DNA from: DASRDS01 sp035570055
Lineage (GTDB): Bacteria; Gemmatimonadota; Gemmatimonadetes; Gemmatimonadales; Gemmatimonadaceae
Assembly: GCA_035570055.1 (NCBI GenBank)
Contig: DATMLM010000020.1
Location: 1-64,000 of the forward strand
Direction of reading: 5' to 3'
DNA: 64,000 nt
A model generated the notes under the pieces. It worked only from the letters and a program-made list of their open reading frames with translations, did no database searches and was not told the origin of the DNA. This document shows positions 26,397-35,023 of the stretch, one piece after another. Numbering within the stretch: position 1 is the first letter of the stretch; the number at the start of each line of letters is the position of its first letter. The translations under genes and the position numbers were made by a program.

Positions 26397-27781
26397 TGTC
26401 GCCCGGCGAGCCCGCCTTTGGTCCAGATGATGATCGTCTGACAGGCGTCGCCGACGCGCTCGAACTGGGGCGGGAGCTCCTCGGAGTTGTAGATCTCGAC
26501 GGCCGCGATGTCCGACACGTCGACGTACTCCTCGATGTCGAGTGGCAGGAACGCGCTTTCGGCGCGGCCCACGTTGTTGGTGTCCGCCGGGGCCAGGAGA
26601 TACTCGCGATGGCCGTCCACGTACAAATTCACGCACACGCCGCTGGCGCCCATCACGCTGGAGTGCCCGCGGCTCCCCAAGATGATCGGCGGGTGGAACG
26701 AGTGGTCGACGTAGAGGCCCGGCACCGATTCGAATACGTCGGTGGCATTCAGCGGGTGCTTACGGTCGATATCCTCGATGTCCATGAACGTGCCGATGCC
26801 GCGGCGACGTCGCTCGTTGAACCCAACGGCATCGTAGGCCGGCGCGAGTCCTTGGGCGAGGATATGAACCGTCGAGAGGACCGGTGGCGCGGGCCCCAGT
26901 TGCACGACACCCTGCCACGGCGTCGCCGCCGCGAGCTCCACAACCATCGTGGTCGGCGCGTAGCCGGCGGCTCTCACGGCGAGCGTCTGCGTGCCTTCGG
27001 GCAAAGCGGCGAGCACGAACGTGCCGTTGTCGTCCGTGGTGGTCCGGGTATCGGCATCGGCCACCTCGACCGTCGCGCCCGGCACCTTCTCGTGATGCGG
27101 TCCCACCACCTGGCCGATCGCGCGTCCCGTACGTGAGGCCTGCACGAGATGCAGCGTCGGCAGCAGCACACCGCCCCGCGAGAGCTCGACTGACACCCAG
27201 CCGGTGGCGGCTTCGGCCCGCATCGCGCGGAGTCTTCCCTGCGTGACGCCTGGCGGGCTGCAGACGCGGAACCGTCCATCGGCGCCGCTCGTGACCTGAC
27301 GTCTCATCGTGCGCTCGATCACGCCCTTTCGCTTGATCGCGTCGACTTGCTTCCACTCGAGCGTCACCGTGGCACCCGCGGCGTCGCCGAGCACAGTACC
27401 GACGATCGCGGTCGGTTGGAGTCCCGCGACCGCGCTATCGTCGGCACAAATCCGTCGCAACAGGACGGTCGCCGATGGCGTCGCGATCGTGAGGCGGACG
27501 GTATCGCCGCTCGCGAACGAGATCGGCGATGACGCGACGCTGAACCCGAGCGCGTCCAGGAGCGGATGGAAGAGCGCGACGCGATGCACGCCCGGCGGAA
27601 TGCTGTCGATGCGGAACCGGCCGGCGGCGTCGGTCGTCGCCTGCCGTCCGCCGCCATCGCTCACGACAACGATGGCCTCGGCCATCGGTCCGCCCCGCAA
27701 GCTGTCGACCGCAACGCCGACGACGGACGCGAACTGAGGGAGTATGCCAACCGCGAGCGCGCCCCATAGCGCCATGCGCAC
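26393..27781 (-). CDS. Plug-only TonB-receptor-like protein with regulatory beta-sandwich repeats (1)
   Basis: A 462-aa exported protein. After a signal peptide come carboxypeptidase-regulatory-like domains (GGGRQATTDAAGRFRIDSIP; TTTDDNGTFVLAALPEGTQ). A TonB plug domain follows at about 330-460 (FMDIEDIDRKHPLNATDVFE, VPGLYVDHS, VYVDGHRE-like, VSDIAAVEIYNSEELPPQF). The protein stops where a 22-stranded barrel should begin, so it cannot be a normal receptor. The second plug-only protein (36984) has the same design and tail (IIIWTKGGLAGR versus VILWTKAQLAGR). It may be a periplasmic plug partner or decoy. It is divergent (14 bp) from the arginase-family gene. Confidence 0.8.
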   Translation of the reverse strand: MRMALWGALAVGILPQFASVVGVAVDSLRGGPMAEAIVVVSDGGGRQATTDAAGRFRIDSIPPGVHRVALFHPLLDALGFSVASSPISFASGDTVRLTIATPSATVLLRRICADDSAVAGLQPTAIVGTVLGDAAGATVTLEWKQVDAIKRKGVIERTMRRQVTSGADGRFRVCSPPGVTQGRLRAMRAEAATGWVSVELSRGGVLLPTLHLVQASRTGRAIGQVVGPHHEKVPGATVEVADADTRTTTDDNGTFVLAALPEGTQTLAVRAAGYAPTTMVVELAAATPWQGVVQLGPAPPVLSTVHILAQGLAPAYDAVGFNERRRRGIGTFMDIEDIDRKHPLNATDVFESVPGLYVDHSFHPPIILGSRGHSSVMGASGVCVNLYVDGHREYLLAPADTNNVGRAESAFLPLDIEEYVDVSDIAAVEIYNSEELPPQFERVGDACQTIIIWTKGGLAGRH

Positions 27782-27795
27782 TAATATTGGGCCTC

Positions 27796-28608
27796 ATGCC
27801 CGATCACGCACGCATTGCATTGCTCGGCGTTCCATACGACGCAGCCTCGTCGTTTCAGCGGGGGGCCGCGGAGGGCCCCGCCGCGATTCGGGAGGCGTTC
27901 ACGTCCAGCGCGACGAACGGGTGGACGGAGTCCATGGTCGATTTGCGGGCGCCGGGCATGCTGATCGACGCCGGAGACGTGGGCGCCACCGGTACGGACG
28001 ACGATATCCGGGCGCGCATCGAGGCGGCAATGGCCGCGGTGATGGCTTCGAGCAACAGACCAATTGTGCTCGGTGGCGATCACTCCATTACCTACCCGCT
28101 CATCCGGGCCGTGCGGCGGCGGTTTCCGCGGCTCGCGATTCTGCTCATCGACGCTCACGGCGATCTGTACGACAACTTCGAGGGCAACCGCTTTTCGCAC
28201 GCGTGTCCCTTCGCGCGGATCATGGAAGAACGGCTCGCCGATCGGCTCGTTCAGGTGGGCATTCGCACGATGAATCGCCACCTGAGAGAACAGGCTGATC
28301 GATTCGGGGTCGAGGTCGTGACCATGCGAGACTGGACCGACGGCCGGGTGTTCAGCTTCGCCGAGCCGCTCTATGTGTCGGTCGATCTCGATGGGCTGGA
28401 TCCCGCGTTCGCTCCTGGAGTGGCGCACCGCGAGCCGGGTGGCTTCTCGACGCGTCAGGTGATCGAGATCATTCAGCGCGTGCGGGCGACCGTGATTGGC
28501 GCGGACGTCGTCGAGTGCAATCCCAGCCTCGATCCCGCCGGCATCACGCCGTGGGTCGCCGCCAAGATCGTGCGAGAGCTGGCGGCGCGCATTCTCGACC
28601 ACGATTAA
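27796..28608 (+). CDS. Arginase/agmatinase-family ureohydrolase
   Basis: A 270-aa binuclear manganese hydrolase of the ureohydrolase superfamily. All signatures are present: GGDHSITYP, LIDAHGDLYD and SVDLDGLDPAFAPG, giving the His and Asp metal ligands. The family hydrolyses guanidino compounds (arginine, agmatine, guanidinobutyrate, formiminoglutamate) to urea-type products; the substrate is unresolved here. The start is ATG 27796. The DHDPS-family gene follows after 11 bp, so the pair is probably an amino-acid catabolic operon. Confidence 0.93.
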   Translation: MPDHARIALLGVPYDAASSFQRGAAEGPAAIREAFTSSATNGWTESMVDLRAPGMLIDAGDVGATGTDDDIRARIEAAMAAVMASSNRPIVLGGDHSITYPLIRAVRRRFPRLAILLIDAHGDLYDNFEGNRFSHACPFARIMEERLADRLVQVGIRTMNRHLREQADRFGVEVVTMRDWTDGRVFSFAEPLYVSVDLDGLDPAFAPGVAHREPGGFSTRQVIEIIQRVRATVIGADVVECNPSLDPAGITPWVAAKIVRELAARILDHD

Positions 28609-28619
28609 ATTTTCGTCCC

Positions 28620-29495
28620 ATGATTTCAGTCTTGAAAGGCATCCTGGCCCCCGTGACCACGCCGTTCGAGGCGGGTGAGGGGCAGCTCGCGATTCGCTCG
28701 TTCGCCGACAATATCCGCGCGCATCTCGGCGCCGGGTGCCATGGTGTCGTTGTCACCGGATCGACCGGTGAGGCGGCGCTGCTCGACGAGGACGAGCGGC
28801 GGCGATTGCTGACCGCGGCCAGGGACGTCGTGCCGGCGGACCGGTGGCTCATCGCCGGCGTGGGGGCCGAGTCGACGCGGCATACCATTCGGCGGGCGGC
28901 CGAGGCATCGTCGCTCGGCGCGGACGCCGTGCTGGTCGTGGGGCCGCACTATTACCCGGAGAGCAGTGCTCCGGCTGCCCTACTCGCCCACTATCGGGCC
29001 GTGGCGGATGCCAGCCGGGCGCCCGTCGTGCTCTATAGCATACCCAAGTACATGCATTATGCGATTCCGCCCGCGGTGGTGCAGGAGCTGGCGCGGCATC
29101 CGAATATCATTGGCATCAAAGACTCGGGTGGGGACGCGGCGGTGCTCGCCGGGTACCTCGAGGCGCAGTCGGATACGTTCAGCGTGCTTACCGGGCACGG
29201 GGGGACGCTGGCGCGTGCGGTGGCCGCCGGGGTCCGCGGGGGCATTCTCGCGGTCGCGCTCATCGTGCCGGCGCTGACCGAGGCTGTGTGGGAGAACGGC
29301 GACCTGCAGGAGCAGCTCACGCCAGTCGCCCGTGAGATCGTCGGGGAGCTCGGCGTGCCTGGCGTGAAGGCGGCTATGGACGACGTTGGGTTGTACGGCG
29401 GGCCTGTTAGGTCACCGCTTCGGGACCTCAGCGAGGCTGATCGCGCTCGGGTGCGGCAGATTCTGGAGACTGCGCTCCGCGCGGTTCCTGCGTAG
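28620..29495 (+). CDS. DHDPS/NAL-family aldolase (dapA-like)
   Basis: A 291-aa TIM-barrel Schiff-base lyase. Lys167 in IGIKDSGGD is the Schiff-base residue, Tyr139 in VLYSIP the proton relay, and GSTGE (47-51) the keto-acid carboxylate loop. True DapA usually has GTTGE and YNVP. The changes to GSTGE and YSIP leave open a related aldolase (4-hydroxy-2-oxoglutarate aldolase or a sugar-acid aldolase), so I give no gene symbol. It is probably co-transcribed with the ureohydrolase. Confidence 0.88.
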   Translation: MISVLKGILAPVTTPFEAGEGQLAIRSFADNIRAHLGAGCHGVVVTGSTGEAALLDEDERRRLLTAARDVVPADRWLIAGVGAESTRHTIRRAAEASSLGADAVLVVGPHYYPESSAPAALLAHYRAVADASRAPVVLYSIPKYMHYAIPPAVVQELARHPNIIGIKDSGGDAAVLAGYLEAQSDTFSVLTGHGGTLARAVAAGVRGGILAVALIVPALTEAVWENGDLQEQLTPVAREIVGELGVPGVKAAMDDVGLYGGPVRSPLRDLSEADRARVRQILETALRAVPA

Positions 29496-29740
29496 CGCGA
29501 AGTGCGCAGCGCCTTCGGCGACCGCGTACAGTGCGCGCTGACGCACACGGGTCGCCCGCGCCAACGAACATAGAGTCGCGCCGACGAGCGCGTTGATGTG
29601 AAACGTCTCATGTTCGGCCGCTTGTGCAACCGCAGCGCTGTGCACATTTGGTATCCACACCGAGTACACAGTGATGCCTTGATGTGTCGCAGTACCGCCG
29701 CATCTGGTGTGCGCCATAAAACCAAATAGTTTCCGTGACC
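29496..29740. other. Intergenic region, no supported gene
   Basis: 245 bp between the aldolase and the TPR gene. A weak open frame on the minus strand (29412-29717) crosses it, but it overlaps the aldolase and has no family or ribosome-binding site. AT-richer sequence just before 29741 probably holds the TPR gene promoter. Confidence 0.5.
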
Positions 29741-31258
29741 ATGGCTGACGCTTCGACCCCGGCGGGCATCTATCTCTGCACCGGGCCCTTGAAGCACTCA
29801 TGGGTCGCCGCCGACGATGCGGCGAAATGCTGCAACGGTTTCGTGCGCGAGAAGCGCGTCACTCGCGACAACCAAGGCAACGTCAAGCTCGAGTTCTACT
29901 GGCGCCCAGTCGAGACGAGCGCGCCGACCGAGCCGGACGCGTTGACCGCCGAGATCGTTCCGCCGCTGCCGATGTCGGCGATCGAGGGCATGAGCGAGGA
30001 TGAAGAGTCACCGAGCGGCGGCCTGTCGCACGGGGCATTCTTTCGCCGGGTCGCCGAGATCTCGGACGACAACTCGCCGATCTGGCGCGAGATGACGGCG
30101 GGACTGCTGACGCTGCGCCTCATCGATCGGTGGGCGACGCGCAACGTGACGGGGCGGACGCCGACGCTCAAAGAGTACGTGCTGGTGCGACGCGCCGTCG
30201 ACGACGTCGATGATGATCGCGTGCACGAAGTCCTCCTGAAGATGACGGACGCGATGCGCGAGTTCGCGACGGAAGATGTCGGGTCGATCCCCAAGCTCCT
30301 GTTCGCCTACGGCCTGCTGCTCGAGGAAGCCGGCGAGTGGCTGCTGGCGATCGATGTCTACGAAACGCTGCTGGAGCAAGCGCATCGGCCCGACGAGCAC
30401 GAAGGCATCCCGCTCGTGTATCTGCGGCTCGGCCTCTCCCATCGGCAACTCGGCCGCATCTGCCAAGCCAGCGCGATCTACCAGCGCGGATTGCGCGTGG
30501 CGCGCATGTTGTCGGATACGACCGGCGCCCTCCGCATTCGCGTGTCGGAAGCCGACCTGGCGATCGAGCAAGGGGATATCGAGACCGCCACCGATATCCT
30601 GGACGAGGTGATCGCCGAGGCGAACCCCGAGCGCGAGGCTCACCGCGAGACCCGGTCGCGGGCGTGCCATGAGCGCGGCGCCATCGCCGTGCGATTGGGG
30701 CAATACGAGGCAGCCGCGCCGCTACTCTACGAGGCGTTCGCGGGCTATGATGACGTCCGCTCGCAGATGCGGGCGTTGGCTGACCTGGCCAGCACGCTCT
30801 CGGCGATCGGCGCTCGTGCCGGCGCGCGGGACGCCCTGCATATCCTCTACGAGATGACGGAGCAGCCGGACATCCGGCTCAATGCCGCGATCAACCTGCT
30901 GCGGTTGGCCGGGGACGATGGCGACGCGACCACGTTCGAGGAGTGGCGCCGGGCGATCGAGTCCGGGCCCCTGGGGACCCGGCTCAAAGCGCAGTTCTAC
31001 TATCGCCTGGGCGACGGATATCGGCGCTTGGGGCAGCCTTCGACGGCATCGCTCGCGTACCGCTTATTGGCGATGCTGGCGCGAGATAACGATCTGAAAG
31101 ATTTCGCCGCGCGGGCGGAGGAAGGGTTACGCAATGAGCCCTTGCCACCGGTGCCCCAACTGACGCGGATCTCGGCTCCCGTCGAAGCGGTGCTGGCCGC
31201 GCTAAAACGCGGCGCTGTCCTCGGGGGTCTGCCCACGCGCGAGCGAGGCCTGGCGTAG
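29741..31258 (+). CDS. Cytoplasmic TPR-repeat protein
   Basis: About 505 aa, with no signal peptide or membrane segment. The first 60 residues hold a small Cys/Trp-containing module (CTGPLKHSWVAADDAAKCCNGF). An acidic linker follows, then a long array of helical TPR-type repeats (about 180-470), for example AGEWLLAIDVYETLLEQAHR and GRICQASAIYQRGLRVARML. The array resembles regulatory TPR proteins that count or bind partners. The partner is unknown. The 3' end overlaps the convergent CpxP-like gene by 57 bp. Confidence 0.8.
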   Translation: MADASTPAGIYLCTGPLKHSWVAADDAAKCCNGFVREKRVTRDNQGNVKLEFYWRPVETSAPTEPDALTAEIVPPLPMSAIEGMSEDEESPSGGLSHGAFFRRVAEISDDNSPIWREMTAGLLTLRLIDRWATRNVTGRTPTLKEYVLVRRAVDDVDDDRVHEVLLKMTDAMREFATEDVGSIPKLLFAYGLLLEEAGEWLLAIDVYETLLEQAHRPDEHEGIPLVYLRLGLSHRQLGRICQASAIYQRGLRVARMLSDTTGALRIRVSEADLAIEQGDIETATDILDEVIAEANPEREAHRETRSRACHERGAIAVRLGQYEAAAPLLYEAFAGYDDVRSQMRALADLASTLSAIGARAGARDALHILYEMTEQPDIRLNAAINLLRLAGDDGDATTFEEWRRAIESGPLGTRLKAQFYYRLGDGYRRLGQPSTASLAYRLLAMLARDNDLKDFAARAEEGLRNEPLPPVPQLTRISAPVEAVLAALKRGAVLGGLPTRERGLA

Positions 31259-31711
31259 TCGCTCCATCTGCTGGCGCAACTGCTCCTGGAGCGCGAGGTA
31301 TTTGACGCGTTGGAGCGGTGTCAGAAATAACGACAATTCCCGCTGCTCGTTCCGCGTCAGCTCCAGGCGCTGGCGCTGGAGATCGAGCACCGTGTCGATC
31401 ATCGCCGCGAGGTGCTTGTCATCCGCGGGCGCGGCGCCCGTCACCTGATCGCGCATCTCGATGCGGATCGCGCGCTCCTGCTGATTGAGCGTGTTGCGTT
31501 GCGCGTTGAAATGGCGGGTGGTTTCCTGCAGCTGCCGCATCTGGACCTCGTTCAGGCCCAAGCGATCGCGCACGATCTGCTGCCAGCGCTGGCGGATTTG
31601 CTGGGCCAGCGCCTTGCGCTGCGGCGACGAGTCCTGACCTTGAGGCGCCGCATCCTGTGCCAGAGCGGTCGTAGCGATCAACGACAGCGCCCATACGAGC
31701 CGAACGATCAT
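31202..31711 (-). CDS. Periplasmic Spy/CpxP-like LTXXQ protein
   Basis: A 169-aa exported protein with a cleavable signal (ALSLIATTALAQ). The mature part is almost wholly helical and rich in Gln/Arg/Leu. It contains an LTPLQ motif near residue 131, the LTXXQ signature of CpxP, Spy and CnrX/ZraP-type proteins. It overlaps the anti-sigma gene by 4 bp (ATGA). Position third in a sigma/anti-sigma operon suggests a periplasmic sensor or chaperone for the anti-sigma factor, as CnrX is for CnrY; that role is inference. Confidence 0.85.
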   Translation of the reverse strand: MIVRLVWALSLIATTALAQDAAPQGQDSSPQRKALAQQIRQRWQQIVRDRLGLNEVQMRQLQETTRHFNAQRNTLNQQERAIRIEMRDQVTGAAPADDKHLAAMIDTVLDLQRQRLELTRNEQRELSLFLTPLQRVKYLALQEQLRQQMERLRQASLARGQTPEDSAAF

Positions 31712-32262
31712 TGGACTCCAGCAGCCGCGCGCATGCCCGATACCGTCGGCTGAGGCTCGGCCGACGGGACAGCGTCGAGCTCATCCAGTTTGTCGAGCAG
31801 CGTCTGCATCTCCTTTTCGCTCAGGTCGTTCAGGCTTCCGCCGACGGTGAGTCCGGAAGCCTCGGCGGCGTCACTCGGCTTCAAGACCACGCGCTTGACG
31901 GCGGGGGGCTTGTTGTCGCGCAGGATGCTTTGGAGTGCGACGAGCGAGACGCCGCTCACGGCGATCGTGGCAATGGTCGCGGCGATCCGCCACGACGTGA
32001 ACCGGCGCGAGCGTCTCTGGATCAGCGGCTTGAGCTCGATCACCTTCGAGGGCGGGGTCGGGAGTGCGGCGACTATCCGCGCGATGTCGACCGCCGGCGC
32101 GGTGAACGCTGCGTGCGCCGCGCGCACGACCGCCAACTCCGCCGCGCACGTGGGACACGCCTCGACGTGGGCCGTCACGCGAGCAGCGTCGGCCGCGTCT
32201 AAGCGACCCGTGGCGAACTCGGGCAACATGTCTTTAACCGTTTCGTCCTGACACTCACGCAT
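31708..32262 (-). CDS. Membrane-bound zinc-finger anti-sigma factor
   Basis: A 184-aa protein. The cytoplasmic N-terminus is a ZAS/zf-HC2 domain, with ligands Cys4, His32, Cys36 and Cys39 (HVEACPTC). One transmembrane helix (about 92-112, IAATIATIAVSGVSLVAL) follows, then a periplasmic domain with LSEKEMQTLLDKLDEL. It should sequester the ECF sigma encoded just upstream, whose gene it overlaps by 8 bp. The Cys-based zinc site could make it redox-sensitive. Confidence 0.92.
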   Translation of the reverse strand: MRECQDETVKDMLPEFATGRLDAADAARVTAHVEACPTCAAELAVVRAAHAAFTAPAVDIARIVAALPTPPSKVIELKPLIQRRSRRFTSWRIAATIATIAVSGVSLVALQSILRDNKPPAVKRVVLKPSDAAEASGLTVGGSLNDLSEKEMQTLLDKLDELDAVPSAEPQPTVSGMRAAAGVQ

Positions 32263-32860
32263 GTGGCACTCCCAGATATTCCTTCACGGCCCGCATCGCA
32301 TGATGATAGTGCACGCGCGCCGCGCCTTCCGTCGATCCGACGATGTCGGCGATTTCCTTGTACGACAACCCTTCGGTCACGCGCAACGTGAAGACCTCCC
32401 GCTGCAGCGCGGTCAACTGATCGACCGCCACGCGCACCCGCTCCTGCATCTCATCCGCCACGATCCCGTCGAGCGCGGTGTACTCGCTCGCGGCATCGCC
32501 TTCCGCCACCGGCATCTTTTCCGGCCGCCGGCGCTCGGCGCGCCGCCGGTCGAGCATGAGCCGGCGTTCGATCGTGAAGAGCCACGTCCGGAGCGAGCTC
32601 TCGCCGCGGAACGACTCCAGCGAGTTGAACGCGCGAACGAATGTATCTTGTACCAGCTCATCGACGTCAGATCCAGTCATTCCACCCATCGCCGCCGCGA
32701 ATCGCGACAGCGCGGTTGCATGCCGCTCCACGAGCGTCGTCGCCGCCCGTTGGTCGCCGGCGAGCCACCGGGCAATCAGCTCCCGGTCGATCGCGTCGTC
32801 TGACCCGGCGCCATCAGGTTCTGGAGAGACGCCCTTCCTCACAGGTCTGACGCCGGTCAT
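32255..32860 (-). CDS. ECF-type RNA polymerase sigma factor
   Basis: A 201-aa group-IV sigma factor. Region 2 is clear (DELVQDTFVRAFNSLESFR then SSLRTWLFTIERRLMLDRRR, about 62-105). Region 4 holds LTALQREVFTLRVTEGLSYKEIADIVGS (about 145-190). There are no extra domains. It is first gene of the sigma, anti-sigma and CpxP-like operon and is divergent from the GDPD gene by 22 bp, a gap holding a perfect palindrome. Autoregulation is usual for such operons. Confidence 0.95.
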   Translation of the reverse strand: MTGVRPVRKGVSPEPDGAGSDDAIDRELIARWLAGDQRAATTLVERHATALSRFAAAMGGMTGSDVDELVQDTFVRAFNSLESFRGESSLRTWLFTIERRLMLDRRRAERRRPEKMPVAEGDAASEYTALDGIVADEMQERVRVAVDQLTALQREVFTLRVTEGLSYKEIADIVGSTEGAARVHYHHAMRAVKEYLGVPHA

Positions 32861-32865
32861 CGGCC

Positions 32866-32877
32866 AACGTTAACGTT
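32866..32877. promoter_or_regulatory. Perfect 12-bp palindrome between sigma and GDPD genes
   Basis: AACGTTAACGTT reads identically on both strands. It occupies the centre of the 22-bp gap between the divergent sigma (32860) and GDPD (32883) starts. It is AT-rich against a GC-rich background, so it is a plausible operator or bidirectional promoter element. The binding factor is unknown. Confidence 0.45.
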
Positions 32878-32882
32878 CATGA

Positions 32883-33539
32883 GTGGAGATCATCGCGCAT
32901 CGGGGCGTCCCGCGCCAGGAGCCCGAGAACTCGTTACCGGGCTTCGAGTTGGCCGTACGGCAGAAGGTCCATGGAATTGAGCTCGACGTCCATGTGACGA
33001 AAGACGGGGTGGTCGTCGTGCACCACGACCCGAACATTCGGCACGGACCCTTAATCAATAGCCTGACGCTCACCGAACTGCACCGGTATCCGTTGGCGCC
33101 CGGAGTCGAGATTCCGACCCTGGCGGCGGTGCTCGACCGCATGGCGAAGGCTGCGCCGCCGCCCGTCGTGTATGTCGAGGTGAAAGCCAAGGGGATCGAG
33201 GAGGCCGTGGTCGAGGTGTTGGACTATGCGAGAGTGCCGACCGCGGTCCATGCGTTTGACCACCGGGTCGCCGCGAGGGTCACCTCGATTCGGCCGAGCA
33301 TTCCGACCGGGATCCTGCTCGACAGCTACCTCATCGATCCGGGTGGCGCTCTCCAAAATGCCGGCGCCAGGGACTATTGGCTGCAGTGGGCGTTCATCGA
33401 CCGCGATCTCGTGCGGTTGGTGCACGACGCCGGGGGGCGCGTCATCGCGTGGACCGTCAACGAGCGCGCCGACTTCGCCGCGCTCGACGCGCTCGGCGTG
33501 GACGCGATCTGCTCGGACATCGCCGGGACGTTTGTGTAA
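32883..33539 (+). CDS. Glycerophosphodiester phosphodiesterase
   Basis: A 218-aa soluble GDPD TIM barrel that hydrolyses glycerophosphodiesters to glycerol-3-phosphate and an alcohol. Catalytic motifs are HRG (residues 6-8), PENSLPGFE, GIELDVHVTKDGVVVVHHDP with the metal Glu/Asp and general-acid His, and YVEVKAKG. The length is normal for bacterial UgpQ-type enzymes. The start is GTG 32883; a nearby ATG at 32879 is out of frame. Confidence 0.93.
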   Translation: MEIIAHRGVPRQEPENSLPGFELAVRQKVHGIELDVHVTKDGVVVVHHDPNIRHGPLINSLTLTELHRYPLAPGVEIPTLAAVLDRMAKAAPPPVVYVEVKAKGIEEAVVEVLDYARVPTAVHAFDHRVAARVTSIRPSIPTGILLDSYLIDPGGALQNAGARDYWLQWAFIDRDLVRLVHDAGGRVIAWTVNERADFAALDALGVDAICSDIAGTFV

Positions 33540-33580
33540 CCTCTAGCCCTCGGCACGCATGGGCGGTAACATTGGCGCCC

Positions 33581-35023
33581 ATGCATAGACTCCCAATGGT
33601 CGTGCTGTGTGCGCTCGCCGCATGCACGCCCGCGCCAGCTCAGGTCAAAACGGGCCCGGAGCCGGCGAAGCCGGACACGACAACCACGGCGAAAGCGACG
33701 GAGAGCAAGCCCGGGCCGGGCGCGCTCTCGGTTCCCAACGCGGACCCGTATCCGAGTACGTACCGGCCGTTCCCGTCGAAGACGACGGTCATCAAGAACG
33801 CGACGATTCTGACGGCGGCGGGGCCGACGATTCAGAACGGGTCGATCCTGATGCGCGACGGCAAGATCATCGCGGTCGGCGCGAGCGTGGATGCGCCGGG
33901 CGATGCGGTGGTCATCGACGGGACCGGGAAGTACGTGACGCCGGGGATTATCGATGTGCACTCGCACATGGGCGACTACCCTGCCCCGGGTGTCGATGCC
34001 AACTCCGACGGCAACGAGGCGACGGATCCGACGACGCCGTATGTGTGGGCCGAGCACTCGGTCTGGCCGCAGGATCCGCAGTTCGCGCGGAGCATCTCGG
34101 GCGGTGTGACGACGATACAGGTGCTGCCGGGCTCCGCCAATCTCATTGGCGGCCGGAGCGCGATTCTCAAAGTGGTGCCGGCGCGCACGGTCCAAGAGAT
34201 GAAGTTCCCGGGCGCGAAGTACGGCATGAAGATGGCCTGCGGCGAGAATCCGAAGCGCGTGTATGCGCAGCGCGGGCCGTCGACGCGCATGGGCAACATG
34301 GCGGGCTACCGCAAGGCGTGGATCGCGGCCGAGGAGTACCGGCGCTCATGGGACAAGTGGAACGCCGATCACAAGGGCGAGCCGCCCAAGCGCGATCTCG
34401 GCCTCGAGACGCTGGCCGAGGTGCTGCGGGGCAACATTCTGGTGCAGATGCACTGCTATCGTGCCGACGAGATGGCGCAGATCATCGACATGTCGCACGA
34501 GTTCGGCTATCACGTGCGCGCGTTCCACCACTGCGTCGAGTGCTACAAGATCGGCGACCTGCTCGCCAAGGAGAACATCGGCGCGGCCGGCTGGGCGGAC
34601 TGGGGCATGTTCAAGATGGAGGCCGAGGACGCCGTGCGCGGCAACCTGGCGCTCGTCGATCACGCGGGCGCGAAAGCCATGATTCACTCCGACGATCCCC
34701 AGGGGAACCAGCGACTCAATCAGGAGGTCGCGAAGGCCATGTCGGCCGGCGCGGCCATCGGCATCCCGGTGAGTGAAGATCAAGCCGTGAAGTGGATGAC
34801 GATCAATCCCGCGTGGGCGCTCGGGCTCGACGACAAGATCGGGTCGCTCGAGGCGAACAAGGACGCGGACGTGGTGTTGTGGTCCAGCGATCCGTTCAGC
34901 GTCTATGCGCACGCCGAGAAGGTCTGGATCGACGGCGCGATGCTCTATGATCGTTCGGATCCGGCCCATCGGTGGAGAACCGACTTCGACCTCGGGTACG
35001 TGCCGGCGGAGGCTGGACGATGA
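33581..35023 (+). CDS. Lipoprotein amidohydrolase with intact metal site
   Basis: A 480-aa protein with lipobox LAAC (Cys15) and a Lys/Thr/Pro-rich linker. The amidohydrolase fold follows: YVTPGIIDVHSHM with metal ligands His127 and His129, later His in VQMHCY and RAFHHC, and the final Asp in MIHSDDP. The C-terminal ANKDADVVLWSSDPFS is the usual composite-domain strand. It overlaps its downstream paralogue by ATGA. The substrate is unknown; tandem pairs like this are common in secreted peptidase or imidazolone-type amidohydrolases. Confidence 0.92.
   Translation: MHRLPMVVLCALAACTPAPAQVKTGPEPAKPDTTTTAKATESKPGPGALSVPNADPYPSTYRPFPSKTTVIKNATILTAAGPTIQNGSILMRDGKIIAVGASVDAPGDAVVIDGTGKYVTPGIIDVHSHMGDYPAPGVDANSDGNEATDPTTPYVWAEHSVWPQDPQFARSISGGVTTIQVLPGSANLIGGRSAILKVVPARTVQEMKFPGAKYGMKMACGENPKRVYAQRGPSTRMGNMAGYRKAWIAAEEYRRSWDKWNADHKGEPPKRDLGLETLAEVLRGNILVQMHCYRADEMAQIIDMSHEFGYHVRAFHHCVECYKIGDLLAKENIGAAGWADWGMFKMEAEDAVRGNLALVDHAGAKAMIHSDDPQGNQRLNQEVAKAMSAGAAIGIPVSEDQAVKWMTINPAWALGLDDKIGSLEANKDADVVLWSSDPFSVYAHAEKVWIDGAMLYDRSDPAHRWRTDFDLGYVPAEAGR

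Noticed and set aside
28620..29495. Naming the aldolase dapA
   Set aside because: Key loop residues differ from true dihydrodipicolinate synthase, and no lysine-pathway genes are nearby.
29412..29717. Possible minus-strand gene of about 100 aa after the aldolase
   Set aside because: Overlaps the aldolase end, has no ribosome-binding site or family, and its Ala/Arg/His composition looks like a shadow.
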